Source: Chitinophaga niabensis
GTDB taxonomy: Bacteria; Bacteroidota; Bacteroidia; Chitinophagales; Chitinophagaceae
Assembly (NCBI RefSeq): GCF_039545795.1
Contig: NZ_CP154260.1
Span: forward strand, 3,787,001-3,851,000
Length of the DNA stretch: 64,000 nt
Direction: 5' to 3'
The notes beneath the pieces are model-generated. The model saw only the letters and a list, made by a program, of their open reading frames with translations, searched no databases and had not been told where the DNA came from. How positions within the stretch are numbered: the first letter of the stretch is position 1; the number at the start of each line of letters is the position of its first letter. The position numbers were made by a program, and so were the translations under genes. Below are positions 44,901-52,174 of this stretch, one piece after another.

Positions 44901-45998
44901 GGCGGTTGTCAACCCGGCGAGTATTGTTGCCAACGCCACATAAGGATTCGATAGCATTGTCGCATTCAAAATCTTCTGTGCCCTGCTGGTGGCTTCTAAT
45001 GCAGCATAGTGCAGTAGTTCAGCAACAGTAAGACGGGAAACACCGGCTGCCTGAAGGTTTAACTGAATAACCCTGATGCTTTCCAGCGCATTGGTAATGA
45101 TCAGGGCAGTACGATAGGCCCCATAAGCAACGGTGAGGACCTTGATTATGTCGAGAACTGTTTGATAATTATTTACCAGAAACGTGAGGCTTTGGATGGC
45201 TCCTGAGAAAAGCCCTTCCTGGGATTTGCCTAAATTGTTCAACATTTGGGAAAAGGCATCTTCTAAGTTGCTGATTTGGCCAGTAAGGGTTTTTGATTGC
45301 TCTTCCATCAGGTTGAAGAACAATCCTCCTTGCCCTGTCATCGACTTAAATGCCTTTTCTACTTCCGGAAATCCTACTTTACCAGCTTCCACCAGCTCCG
45401 AAACCTTGTCTTCGGTAACTCCAAATTGCTTAGCCAACTCGCTGATAATAGGAATACCGCGGGAAGTAAATTGCATGATATCCCTTGTGTAAGCTCTTCC
45501 TTGGGTTCGAAGGGTTCCGTAGAGGTATACGATATCCCCAAGAGGTGCGCTTACCCCAGATGATACATCCCCGAGTGTTTTTAGGGTGCCGATTACCTGG
45601 TCAGCTGAAAAACCGTAGGCCAATAGCTGCTTTGCTCCTGCTCCTACATCGGATAATTGGAATGGGGTTTTGGCAGCAAGCTCAACGGCTTGTGCCAGCA
45701 GTTTGTCTGCTTCTGATTTGCTTTTCAGCATGGTCTTAAAAGAAACTTCCAATTGCTGGAACTCCCCCCTGACCCTGATCATCTGTTGAATAAAATTGGT
45801 AGCCCCTGCAATAGATAAATATGTTCCAACCGCGGTTGCAGCCTTTTTGGCTACATTTTCGATGGCGTTGGATTCTCTTTGGGCTGTGACAGTAAGGGAT
45901 TTCAACTGGCGCTCTATAGCGTCAAATTGCGCTTTGAATTGTGAACCGTGAATTATGGCATCAAATTCAAGAGGCCCGCCATTTATCGTTACTGCCAT
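41919..45998 (-). CDS. Tail tape measure protein
   Basis: The product is 1359 residues from ATG 45998 (an in-frame ATG at 46037 lies inside the chaperone extension). It has the tape-measure N-terminal domain (GATNFIQQMIRVRGEFQQLEVSFKTMLKSKSEADKLLAQAVELAAKTPFQLSDVGAGAKQLLAYGFSADQVI), long coiled coils (about 490-900), hydrophobic glycine-rich helices (ALTSWTGPGAIIGAAIGAVVGAVAAALKGG) for membrane passage, and a long helical end. By the usual 1.5 angstrom per residue rule the tail would be near 200 nm. No lytic domain is seen. Confidence 0.95.
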   Translation of the reverse strand: MAVTINGGPLEFDAIIHGSQFKAQFDAIERQLKSLTVTAQRESNAIENVAKKAATAVGTYLSIAGATNFIQQMIRVRGEFQQLEVSFKTMLKSKSEADKLLAQAVELAAKTPFQLSDVGAGAKQLLAYGFSADQVIGTLKTLGDVSSGVSAPLGDIVYLYGTLRTQGRAYTRDIMQFTSRGIPIISELAKQFGVTEDKVSELVEAGKVGFPEVEKAFKSMTGQGGLFFNLMEEQSKTLTGQISNLEDAFSQMLNNLGKSQEGLFSGAIQSLTFLVNNYQTVLDIIKVLTVAYGAYRTALIITNALESIRVIQLNLQAAGVSRLTVAELLHYAALEATSRAQKILNATMLSNPYVALATILAGLTTALLIMKDSTLEVKSSQELLAETTKRSGSALTEQETKINAYVTVLQNANSTEQERLVAYQKLRDINPVLVKGINAQSVAQGQLTANVKEYVAALREKFRLEANEAAASESFKQEQLIQERITKLNTQLADISTKDQRRREQYQNAIQYMIGVETKKLEEQKKVTESLISSQIKQEGAKAEAAKKTNAQLIAEAQSLEQIKAIREDIEKAYKASTVEKERLQLTKDLEAADRRIKELDPYGRQKASAKEAQKEVSKLTDLLKDLADAEGEASRSGLVRDENEIARINARYDELVKRAKELQSAGVKVPGAVFTRIESARGTETGNARIKQDVEDYKKVIAAQKDIFKDFQEFQQEVGIEKAQQVYQEQVGNALSFVEFLRNELSKLDGDSSVTASFKRDALANALSAADKEEIQNTLNRYKEVIQATLTYEQQKYIITQKYEKERALLLKNGQLVQAAERDKQYKEDIDRLNDNNIQQLKAYKDLFGDIDELDTSSIKKIIDVWTGPDGMLEQLKKAGKISEEEIKKIKKQLGEAMEEVTGRGIEAFASFISVLRSVSNEFKGINDGLADTIDTMSDVLEAVGGIAAVAGVASNVKTGKFSSDQANNALGTIGGLIGTGAAIGGALTSWTGPGAIIGAAIGAVVGAVAAALKGGKKVRESLQKTYEAQYAFLVNQELGEYRINEVIRQRNLLKAQEIDLTLKGIQAQKQANIENQKQNKAEQERILALLQGEAFISGVDAKKYGGFLGLWRKKQAVNQYSSLMGMTIDQIEKLYAENKLDGRAKTLFEQLQKLQAEGQNIQQMLSDLEQQTKEIFTGTTADSITDAIVDGFANGKFAAQDFAGTFEDLMRQAALNALKYKFLEEPLKAFYDQFAKNAESDGVLTGSEISKLRDLYDKIIAKAGDQFKDLEDITGLNLANGGSGGNSLMAGIQGMSQQTAELIAGQFGGLRITGLQQVQIMNSSLSVLNAIKGDTSYLLSIDSRLRKIENEGIKLKK

Positions 45999-46008
45999 TT
46001 TGTAGTAG

Positions 46009-46380
46009 TTAAATTGTTCCCCAAATGCTGGCTGCATCTGTTAAATCACCTTCCCGCTCTTCCTCCTTCCCCTTCTTTTCATCCGTCTTTTCATACGTGG
46101 GAACTGAGGCAGATAGCATCATCAGGTTCGTCCAGCTCCTTTCCCAAAGAACCTCGTCCCATGTGAATCGGAAATATTTTATCAGCCCTCCGATGGTACC
46201 CCAGAGGCTATTGTCTCCCCTGGATTTAACAGGCTCATTCCCTTTGCGGAAATGATAGTGTTCATAAAAGCCCCTATTTCCATCATCTTCACAACCTTGG
46301 TCACAACATTCAGCAACTCCACGGCCGTAAAATTGTTGAGTATGAACCTTACCAGCCGCGGACTGGGTTCTTCCCGTTGG
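46009..46380 (-). CDS. Tail chaperone -1 frameshift extension
   Basis: Reading the minus strand in the -1 frame relative to the tail chaperone gene, a frame is open from 46380 to a TAA at 46009. Past the chaperone stop it encodes IKYFRFTWDEVLWERSWTNL and a charged Lys/Glu-rich end, the T-domain pattern of G/GT-type tail assembly chaperones. There is no ATG until near its end, so it should be made by ribosomal frameshifting from the gene at 46182-46694. Possible slip points include the AAT TTT codons near 46330; none is a textbook heptamer. Confidence 0.75.
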   Translation of the reverse strand, partial: PTGRTQSAAGKVHTQQFYGRGVAECCDQGCEDDGNRGFYEHYHFRKGNEPVKSRGDNSLWGTIGGLIKYFRFTWDEVLWERSWTNLMMLSASVPTYEKTDEKKGKEEEREGDLTDAASIWGTI

Positions 46381-46694
46381 TTAGTCATCCCGATGGCCAC
46401 TATTTCCGCAAGCGCTGTTGAATGATTTTGAATGGCAGTATAATTGGCAACAAGGATATTCCCCCCTTGCTCAAAAATGTCCATATCCACCGTTAGCAGC
46501 CGCTTTGAGATCCTAACCAAATTGCCCAGGACAATAGGCTTTAATTCAAATTTTCGTTTGGTTGGTGCGCCAAATTTGAAAAGAATTTTATCCCATAGTC
46601 CTGGACTTACAATTTCAATCTCGATGATTGCTGGTTCTTCTAGTATGGCATTTACTTCTGAGGTCAATACCTCCTGAGGATTTAAATCACTCAT
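46182..46694 (-). CDS. Tail assembly chaperone (G-like)
   Basis: The product is 170 residues, lying between the tail tube protein and the tape measure, where G-like chaperones always occur. It is mostly alpha-helical (FELKPIVLGNLVRISKRLL, ALAEIVAIGMTNQ, RLVRFILNNFTAVELLNVVTKVVKMMEIGAFM). It would bind the tape measure and recruit tube subunits. A longer form by -1 frameshift is likely. Confidence 0.75.
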   Translation of the reverse strand: MSDLNPQEVLTSEVNAILEEPAIIEIEIVSPGLWDKILFKFGAPTKRKFELKPIVLGNLVRISKRLLTVDMDIFEQGGNILVANYTAIQNHSTALAEIVAIGMTNQREEPSPRLVRFILNNFTAVELLNVVTKVVKMMEIGAFMNTIISAKGMSLLNPGETIASGVPSEG

Positions 46695-46703
46695 ATATAT
46701 CTT

Positions 46704-47210
46704 TTACGGAAGACTGATAATCCTGTATGGTGCGACTCCTGCCTTTGTTGGCTTGAGAACAGTCACCGTAACGTCCACTTGAGCAAGCCCTGACTTTTGG
46801 AACTTTTGCTGAATGATGGCATCAACCTTTCCCCGGGGGATTTCAGTGATGTTCCCCTTCTGATCCGTTAGCCTGAATGACTGCTCTATTACCGGAGTGG
46901 CAGATGGTGCTTCGTAGATGTTGTTACCACTGGCATCTGTAGTGGCGGACCCTCCCAGCACCCTCACAAGGGAAGCCGGGTCCATATCATAGGAACTGAA
47001 AGTGAGCGTTTTTTTCCCAGCTACAGAACTTGTGTAATATGGATCATCCTCTTCCTCAATTGGGAAATCTGTTACAGTCGCCGCCTCACTTGTCAGAAGA
47101 GCTGTGTCTACTACTGTGCATGCAAGCGGAGTAAGCACGGTTCCCATTCCTCCATCAACGGCAATAGGACCCATTTCGAGTAGCTTAAGACCAATTTTTA
47201 CTTTGGGCAT
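46704..47210 (-). CDS. Major tail tube protein
   Basis: The product is 168 residues, rich in beta strands (TDFPIEEEDDPYYTSSVAGKKTLTFSSYDMD, QVDVTVTVLKP). The position after the head-tail genes and before the chaperone, and the acidic middle region, fit the tube-forming protein of Bacteroidota siphoviruses. Its start is preceded by TTGTTAAC. Confidence 0.7.
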   Translation of the reverse strand: MPKVKIGLKLLEMGPIAVDGGMGTVLTPLACTVVDTALLTSEAATVTDFPIEEEDDPYYTSSVAGKKTLTFSSYDMDPASLVRVLGGSATTDASGNNIYEAPSATPVIEQSFRLTDQKGNITEIPRGKVDAIIQQKFQKSGLAQVDVTVTVLKPTKAGVAPYRIISLP

Positions 47211-47222
47211 GAGTTAACAATT

Positions 47223-47639
47223 TTATACGTTTACTGAAAAAAATGTAAGTCGAATGTTAGAATAATGTTCATTGATACTGTCTTCCTGAATTAAGACCTG
47301 CTGCTCTATTGTAAAATTGACATCACCGCTTTCCTCCCAGGCATCAGTGAGGCGGTCAATCGCAATCCTGGTCAGTTCATCAAGGCGTGGAGAATTTGGT
47401 TGCGTTGCATCCTGATTTCCTTCAGAGACAATTACTATATTGGGCACATGAATGTTCACATTCAAAACCCCTTCCTGCAATTGCGCACCCGAAATTGGGA
47501 GACTGTTAACTACGCAATCCTCTTTCCCTGAATTCAATGGGCGGCCATGTTTATAGATTCCTCCTGATATTGCAGCACTGAGCGGGCTTGTTTTAAGCCT
47601 CGTCCAAACTATATCCACAGCAGTAAAAGAAGTCCTCAT
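47223..47639 (-). CDS. Tail terminator-like protein
   Basis: The product is 138 residues. Its place (after the gp10-like gene, before the tube gene) and its size fit a tail terminator or completion protein. SGAQLQEGVLNVNIHVPNI is a beta-rich stretch followed by a helix (LDELTRIAIDRLTDAWEE). Identification rests mainly on gene order. It overlaps the upstream gene by 4 bases. Confidence 0.6.
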   Translation of the reverse strand: MRTSFTAVDIVWTRLKTSPLSAAISGGIYKHGRPLNSGKEDCVVNSLPISGAQLQEGVLNVNIHVPNIVIVSEGNQDATQPNSPRLDELTRIAIDRLTDAWEESGDVNFTIEQQVLIQEDSINEHYSNIRLTFFSVNV

Positions 47640-48151
47640 CGCATTTTTGATATTTGGGCGGGCAATTGTTTCATAGCCTTTTTAAGATCTTCTTTGGCAA
47701 TCAGGCTAGATCCAGTGATCACATCTTTGCCTCTGCTTTCTACCGCTGCGGCATAATCCATTCCTGCAACCACGATCAAAACATAGCCTTCTGGAAACTT
47801 TGCTGAAGCTTGGTAAGCTATTGCCTTCCCTGTCGTTAACCCATCCTTGCTACCAGATGTTGTCCTCGTTTGCCCTTTGTTCTTCCCCTGGGAGATAGTT
47901 TTGGTAACTGATGCTGATCGCCTGAAATTTTCCATTAGGATTACACCGTCTCTCATGATGATGTACCCTATGGAATTTCGAAGGTTTCCCGTTTGATCAC
48001 GATAACCCCCTTTTTCTCTGGCATTTTTTACGAACTTCTCGCCTATAAACAGGAGGCGGGCAATAATTGCAGCATCAACCTTTAACAACCGTTCCTGTAT
48101 CATCCGGGAAATCTCGGCCGCTGTAAACTTCGGCCAGATCTTTATAACCAT
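47636..48151 (-). CDS. HK97 gp10-like neck protein
   Basis: The product is 171 residues. ARLLFIGEKFVKNAREKGGYRDQTGNLRNSIGYIIMRDG is characteristic of the gp10-like family of head-tail joining proteins, and MDYAAAVESRGKDVITGSSLIAKEDLKKAM fits its C-terminal part. It overlaps neighbours by 10 and 4 bases. It helps to connect the tail tube to the head. Confidence 0.8.
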   Translation of the reverse strand: MVIKIWPKFTAAEISRMIQERLLKVDAAIIARLLFIGEKFVKNAREKGGYRDQTGNLRNSIGYIIMRDGVILMENFRRSASVTKTISQGKNKGQTRTTSGSKDGLTTGKAIAYQASAKFPEGYVLIVVAGMDYAAAVESRGKDVITGSSLIAKEDLKKAMKQLPAQISKMR

Positions 48152-48465
48152 AGCCGGCAGTTTAATTGTCCTTGAGAAAACCGAAGCACCCGTCCGCTGG
48201 AAACAAACACGCCGTCACCCTTCCAGGTAATAGTTACCTGTGTTTGATCGGGTAAAGGCGCGGTCCCCTTCGGGATGTACACAGTGGAGGCATAAACTAC
48301 CTGTCTGCCATCAGCAACCTGGATCATCTTTCCTCCGCCATTAGGTTCAGACCGACAATCAAAAGACCTGGTTGTCGTTACTCCCGGCACCCAATTGCCA
48401 TTGGCATCCTGATGTGATTCAGTGACGATAGTGGCAGTCAACGTATGGGGATATTGAGTCACCAT
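48142..48465 (-). CDS. Head closure / stopper-like protein
   Basis: The product is 107 residues, beta-rich (YPHTLTATIVTES, GRQVVYASTVYIPKGTAPLPDQTQVTI). The size and the order adaptor, closure, gp10-like, terminator match the connector set of siphoviruses, in particular gp16-like stoppers. Assignment is by context. It overlaps both neighbours. Confidence 0.65.
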   Translation of the reverse strand: MVTQYPHTLTATIVTESHQDANGNWVPGVTTTRSFDCRSEPNGGGKMIQVADGRQVVYASTVYIPKGTAPLPDQTQVTITWKGDGVFVSSGRVLRFSQGQLNCRLWL

Positions 48466-48770
48466 GGACTTATCCCCTTTACGGTAGGCTTTGGAACGAG
48501 GTTATCCGGAAGGCCGAGCTTTCGGGCGAGCCAAGAGTACCACAGTTTTATGCCGTCCAAATTCCATTTGATAGAATAACCTCCCTCAGAAACGTCCTGC
48601 ATGCCAGCAAAAAGCGGCGGTAACTGATAGTAGATAGCCGTATCCAACGCTTTTGTGTCGGTTACGGGATCTCCACCATTCAACCCGGCATTTAACAGCA
48701 TCAGTTCAATTTCCTGATCGGTAATCCCAAATTTGGACAGATAAACCTGTATGTACTCTTTATTCGTCAT
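48459..48770 (-). CDS. Head-tail adaptor-like protein
   Basis: The product is 103 residues, alpha-helical (NKEYIQVYLSKFGITDQEIELMLLNAGLN, TKALDTAIYYQLPPLFAG). The first gene after the capsid is normally the head-tail adaptor (gp6/gp15-like), which binds the portal ring. Assigned by position and helical content. Confidence 0.65.
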   Translation of the reverse strand: MTNKEYIQVYLSKFGITDQEIELMLLNAGLNGGDPVTDTKALDTAIYYQLPPLFAGMQDVSEGGYSIKWNLDGIKLWYSWLARKLGLPDNLVPKPTVKGISPW

Positions 48771-48785
48771 CAGATATCAAAGAGC

Positions 48786-49886
48786 TTAACTGAGTTTTGT
48801 CTTCAGGATGTAGATGTTGTTGACACCCTGCAACACGGGCGTTGCATACGCAATACCCTTGGTGATCACCGTGATAGGGTCTTGTTCAGCCCAAGATTTC
48901 ACCAGCACAAAGTCGTTGAACGCTTTAGTGGAGACATCATTGGTCACGAACGCGTCCGCAGTCGTGGTGTTTGCAGTATCACCCAGCCTGTTTGTTACAG
49001 AGAAGGTAACGTTTCCTTCCTGCCAGCCAGAAACGGCTGTGTGCACACCTGCTTTGCTTTCGATATTAACATAGCTGTCCCAGATGATTATCTGAGGCAG
49101 GCTGCGGTTACGAAGTACGGTGTTTACAGTCTCCAGGTTTGGAACCGCCAGGTTGTTGAGAGCCAGGCTTGCGAATGTTGCTGCCGCCTTTTGAGTTTCT
49201 TCTGCAGCTACAAACTGATCAAAGGTTTCCTTAGTCATGAAGGCATAACCCAGGATGATACCCTTCGCACGGGATGCAGTATCAACCGTTTTGAAATCGG
49301 TGATCGGTTTTGCTGTTGTCGGATTACTCCAGTCGAATGCGGCGTTCTTTCTGTTTGCAGAAGGGATACCAAAATCCACTTCTACTTTGGTCTGAACACC
49401 AGCTTCGTTGTTAGCAATGGTCAGGCTGTATTTGCCGTTTGATGCAACTTGCTTAGCAAGCCACTCTAAACGAGCATTTACGCCATCCAGGCAGAACTTG
49501 GTATCTTCATACATCCAGTCAACCAGGGCTCGCTTTGCCTGAGCAGAAGCATTCCCATTTGATGTTTGGCTGATTGCTGAAAGCAACATACGATACCGGT
49601 TGAGATCGGTTTCCTTCTTTGGACGAGAGATTTCGATCTTAGGAATATCGCCTGTCATTTTCCCCGGCAGAGGACGGCCCTTTCTTGGTGCGCGACTGTC
49701 AAACGCAACCACATCTGCGGCCACAATAGCACTGAACTGTGCTTGCAGGGACTCGAATGTGAGGTTTGGCGTATAAACACCAGGGAAATAGGTTTTGTAT
49801 TGTAAATTCCCCAGCGTATAGCGCTCAACGTATGCCTGCATATCCGCCCTGTTGAACTCGCTTACGAGGTCTGTTACTTTTACCAT
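48786..49886 (-). CDS. Major capsid protein (E-like)
   Basis: The product is 366 residues. The start MVKVTDLVSEFNRADMQAYVERY, then TPNLTFESLQAQFSAIVAADVVAFDSRAPRKGRPLPGKMTGDIPKIEISRPKKETDL, match Bacteroidota members of the lambda gpE-type capsid family. It has the HK97 fold, forming the icosahedral shell. It lies directly after a decoration gene and before the connector genes. Confidence 0.88.
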   Translation of the reverse strand: MVKVTDLVSEFNRADMQAYVERYTLGNLQYKTYFPGVYTPNLTFESLQAQFSAIVAADVVAFDSRAPRKGRPLPGKMTGDIPKIEISRPKKETDLNRYRMLLSAISQTSNGNASAQAKRALVDWMYEDTKFCLDGVNARLEWLAKQVASNGKYSLTIANNEAGVQTKVEVDFGIPSANRKNAAFDWSNPTTAKPITDFKTVDTASRAKGIILGYAFMTKETFDQFVAAEETQKAAATFASLALNNLAVPNLETVNTVLRNRSLPQIIIWDSYVNIESKAGVHTAVSGWQEGNVTFSVTNRLGDTANTTTADAFVTNDVSTKAFNDFVLVKSWAEQDPITVITKGIAYATPVLQGVNNIYILKTKLS

Positions 49887-49932
49887 TTTGTGTTGAAATT
49901 GTGGTTAAAAACAATGGTTTACTGGCCGGTGA

Positions 49933-50307
49933 CTATACGAATGTTATCTTCGGAATCACTGCGGCAATAGCTTTGGCAGATGTTTTAACATCGGCTGCTA
50001 CAGCATCCTTACGAACAACACCTTCGATAACCACTCCAACGAGCGTATTATCATCGACCGGCACTGTCATATGCACAAAACCGAGGGGCACTCTGTCGAA
50101 AGTTGCGGAGTCACCGGGGTTTGTGATTTTTACTGGGTAGGAGAAACCATTGGAATCCTTTACACTAACCAGTGTGCCGGCGGGTACCACTCCATCCGCG
50201 AAGGTCACTCCTGATACATCAAGCGTGACACCCCCGGCGAGTGTATCTATTTCGGATTCGAACACTACTTTGTCGAATCCGCCACCTGTAATTTTGATAC
50301 CGTTCAT
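49933..50307 (-). CDS. Head decoration-like protein
   Basis: The product is 124 residues, beta-rich and Val/Gly/Asp-rich (GGVTLDVSGVTFADGVVPAGTLVSVKDSNGFSYPVKIT). Its place between scaffold and capsid genes and its composition fit a lambda gpD-like capsid decoration protein. It overlaps the scaffold gene by 4 bases and is followed by a 46-base gap to the capsid start. Confidence 0.68.
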   Translation of the reverse strand: MNGIKITGGGFDKVVFESEIDTLAGGVTLDVSGVTFADGVVPAGTLVSVKDSNGFSYPVKITNPGDSATFDRVPLGFVHMTVPVDDNTLVGVVIEGVVRKDAVAADVKTSAKAIAAVIPKITFV

Positions 50308-50975
50308 TTTTGCTCGGTTTTTTTCTCGTGATCAATGTATTCCTTCATGAGAGAAGACACCTGGTCACCATTAGCCCCAGCTCCACCGAGAGGCTTTGAG
50401 CTTTCGCTCATGCTCAGGTCAATGAAATGTTGCTTGGCAGCAGTATAGGCAGCTTCCACGTCCGCGTATACTTTGTCGATATCCTCTTCTTTTTCAACCA
50501 CTTTCCCTTCGAAGAACATATCCGGGATTTTCTTTTCCGGATTTTTCCCCTTCAGCTTTGCAAACAGAGAATCCTTAGTTGCCTTGGCGTCCTTTTCTGC
50601 CAATGTCTTACTAAGTTCCAGAACCATAGTTTTAAGTTCTGCGATCTCAGTATTCCCTTCCTTTCCCGGTTCGGGGTTAGGAGGTGTGGGCGGCTTTGGC
50701 GGCTCTGCCTTTTTTTCAACTAGATTGTATTTCTCTTTGAGTTCAGCTTCCTTTTTGTTGGATGCGCCTGTTGCTCTCCTGTCGCCTTCCTTTTGGAATT
50801 CGGCAGCGAGATCTGTTACGGAAATGGGTGATTTTTCGAGTTCGCTGATAGCGCCCTCTATTTGAGATTCTTCTGTTGTTTTCACGGCCATTTTTTCAGC
50901 CAAAAACCCCAGAAATTCGTTGGACAGCCCTGAATATTTCTTCTTCAGTTCTGCCAGGATCTTCTCCTTAAGCAT
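50304..50975 (-). CDS. Scaffold-like protein
   Basis: The product is 223 residues, highly charged and helical, with a Pro-rich hinge (EPPKPPTPPNPEPGKEG), then a coiled-coil (TEIAELKTMVLELSKTLAEKDAKA) and a basic/acid C-terminus. This is the usual look of a phage scaffold that guides capsid assembly and is then lost. It is the first gene behind the second late promoter. Confidence 0.75.
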   Translation of the reverse strand: MLKEKILAELKKKYSGLSNEFLGFLAEKMAVKTTEESQIEGAISELEKSPISVTDLAAEFQKEGDRRATGASNKKEAELKEKYNLVEKKAEPPKPPTPPNPEPGKEGNTEIAELKTMVLELSKTLAEKDAKATKDSLFAKLKGKNPEKKIPDMFFEGKVVEKEEDIDKVYADVEAAYTAAKQHFIDLSMSESSKPLGGAGANGDQVSSLMKEYIDHEKKTEQK

Positions 50976-51115
50976 GTGAAAGAACGATTAGGTTAACAAT
51001 AAAATCAGCTCAAACCCATTGTGGGTAAAGAAAAGAAAGGTTAACAAACAATGTTTTTGAGCTTCTTATGCAGCAAATGTAATTTTTAGCGATATACGCC
51101 AAACTTTTTTTCCAT
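50976..51115 (-). other. Leader of the head operon
   Basis: The 140 bases between the MuF-like gene and scaffold contain the late promoter (51074-51103), then about 90 bases with two TTGTTAAC copies (near 50993 and 51041), the last shortly before the scaffold start. Confidence 0.6.
51074..51103 (-). promoter_or_regulatory. Phage late promoter copy 2 (head operon)
   Basis: Minus-strand TATATCG, then CTAAAAATTACATTTG ending in the -7 box (51074-51081). This copy also has a -33 TTTG (51100-51103) with an 18-base spacer. It lies about 100 bases before the scaffold start. Confidence 0.8.
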
Positions 51116-52174
51116 CTATTTTAATGATGTTACAAACTTTCCATTGTCCTGCAACCAGTATGGCGCAGACTTCAACCGTTTCAGCTCTCCGGCGTGATCA
51201 ACCACATATTTGTAGAATTCTGCCGGCGCATCTTCTACCCTATTCACACTCTTGCCGTCCCATTTGCCGTTACCCAGTATCTCATCGATAATCTTCTCCA
51301 TTTCAGCATCCGTTACCTGGATAGGAACAACATAGCAGATACACTGCGGATGCCAGCCAACCCATTTAAAGTCCTTCGGGTACTTACCGGCCAGGGGATC
51401 ACATATATCAACACGCGGGTGAGCATTGGAAAGACGTATTTCGATACCAACAATGAACGGTTGAGTTTGCCAGCGAACGTAATCCGCTGATCGGTAAGAC
51501 ATATTCGTCTCCGTTCTGGTTACCCGGAGGGCATTTTTATAACTGGACCGGTAGACACCTTGCCCCGGCTGGTAGTTCAGCGCAGTTTTGGATAACTTCA
51601 GTGGGGAATTGGGATCTGCGCTCTTTGTTCTCACCCTTCTAAATAGTCGATCAGGTTCATTCAGTTCCCGTTTCATTCGGGTTGCCATACTTTTGGCACT
51701 ATCTCCAGTGGATATCCCCTCCCCTAAACTCAGTTCCAGCTGAATACGGAACGGCTCTACCGCCCTCCATATCCGATCAGAGAGATTCAGCCCTTTTACC
51801 TGCCGGGTCGTGAATGCTTCCTTTGCCTGAAGGTTGGGATCATAGAATCGTTTTCGGGTTTTTGCTGGTATTTCGAAGCCTTTTAACCTCTTGTCCAGGA
51901 AGAGGATATTCTTTCGTCCGGATAACTCCCATGCCTGGTCAATGCCATTTATTACCGCCAATTCCAGCTTCCCGACCATCTGTTTGAGTAAGTAATCCAC
52001 CCGGCGTTTAAGCAGTGGATATAAAGAAAGGGTGAAAATGGTTTTCTTATATGGCAATGTGGAGGCCAAAGCGGCCAGATCTACTATCACATCATAATAG
52101 ATCTGGCGGATCTCTCGCTCCTTTTTGTTCTGCAGGTTAACGAGCTTCTTTAGGTATTGCTGGTTTTCGTCCAT
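51116..52174 (-). CDS. MuF-like minor head protein
   Basis: The product is 352 residues. A long helical N-terminal half precedes NALRVTRTETNMSYRSADYVRWQ and DPLAGKYPKDFKWVGWHPQCICYVVPIQ, the MuF/SPP1 gp7 region with the conserved Asp-Pro-x-C-type and His-Pro-x-Cys pattern. It is injected or placed at the portal vertex during head assembly. Its start abuts the portal stop, as in many phages. Confidence 0.9.
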   Translation of the reverse strand: MDENQQYLKKLVNLQNKKEREIRQIYYDVIVDLAALASTLPYKKTIFTLSLYPLLKRRVDYLLKQMVGKLELAVINGIDQAWELSGRKNILFLDKRLKGFEIPAKTRKRFYDPNLQAKEAFTTRQVKGLNLSDRIWRAVEPFRIQLELSLGEGISTGDSAKSMATRMKRELNEPDRLFRRVRTKSADPNSPLKLSKTALNYQPGQGVYRSSYKNALRVTRTETNMSYRSADYVRWQTQPFIVGIEIRLSNAHPRVDICDPLAGKYPKDFKWVGWHPQCICYVVPIQVTDAEMEKIIDEILGNGKWDGKSVNRVEDAPAEFYKYVVDHAGELKRLKSAPYWLQDNGKFVTSLK

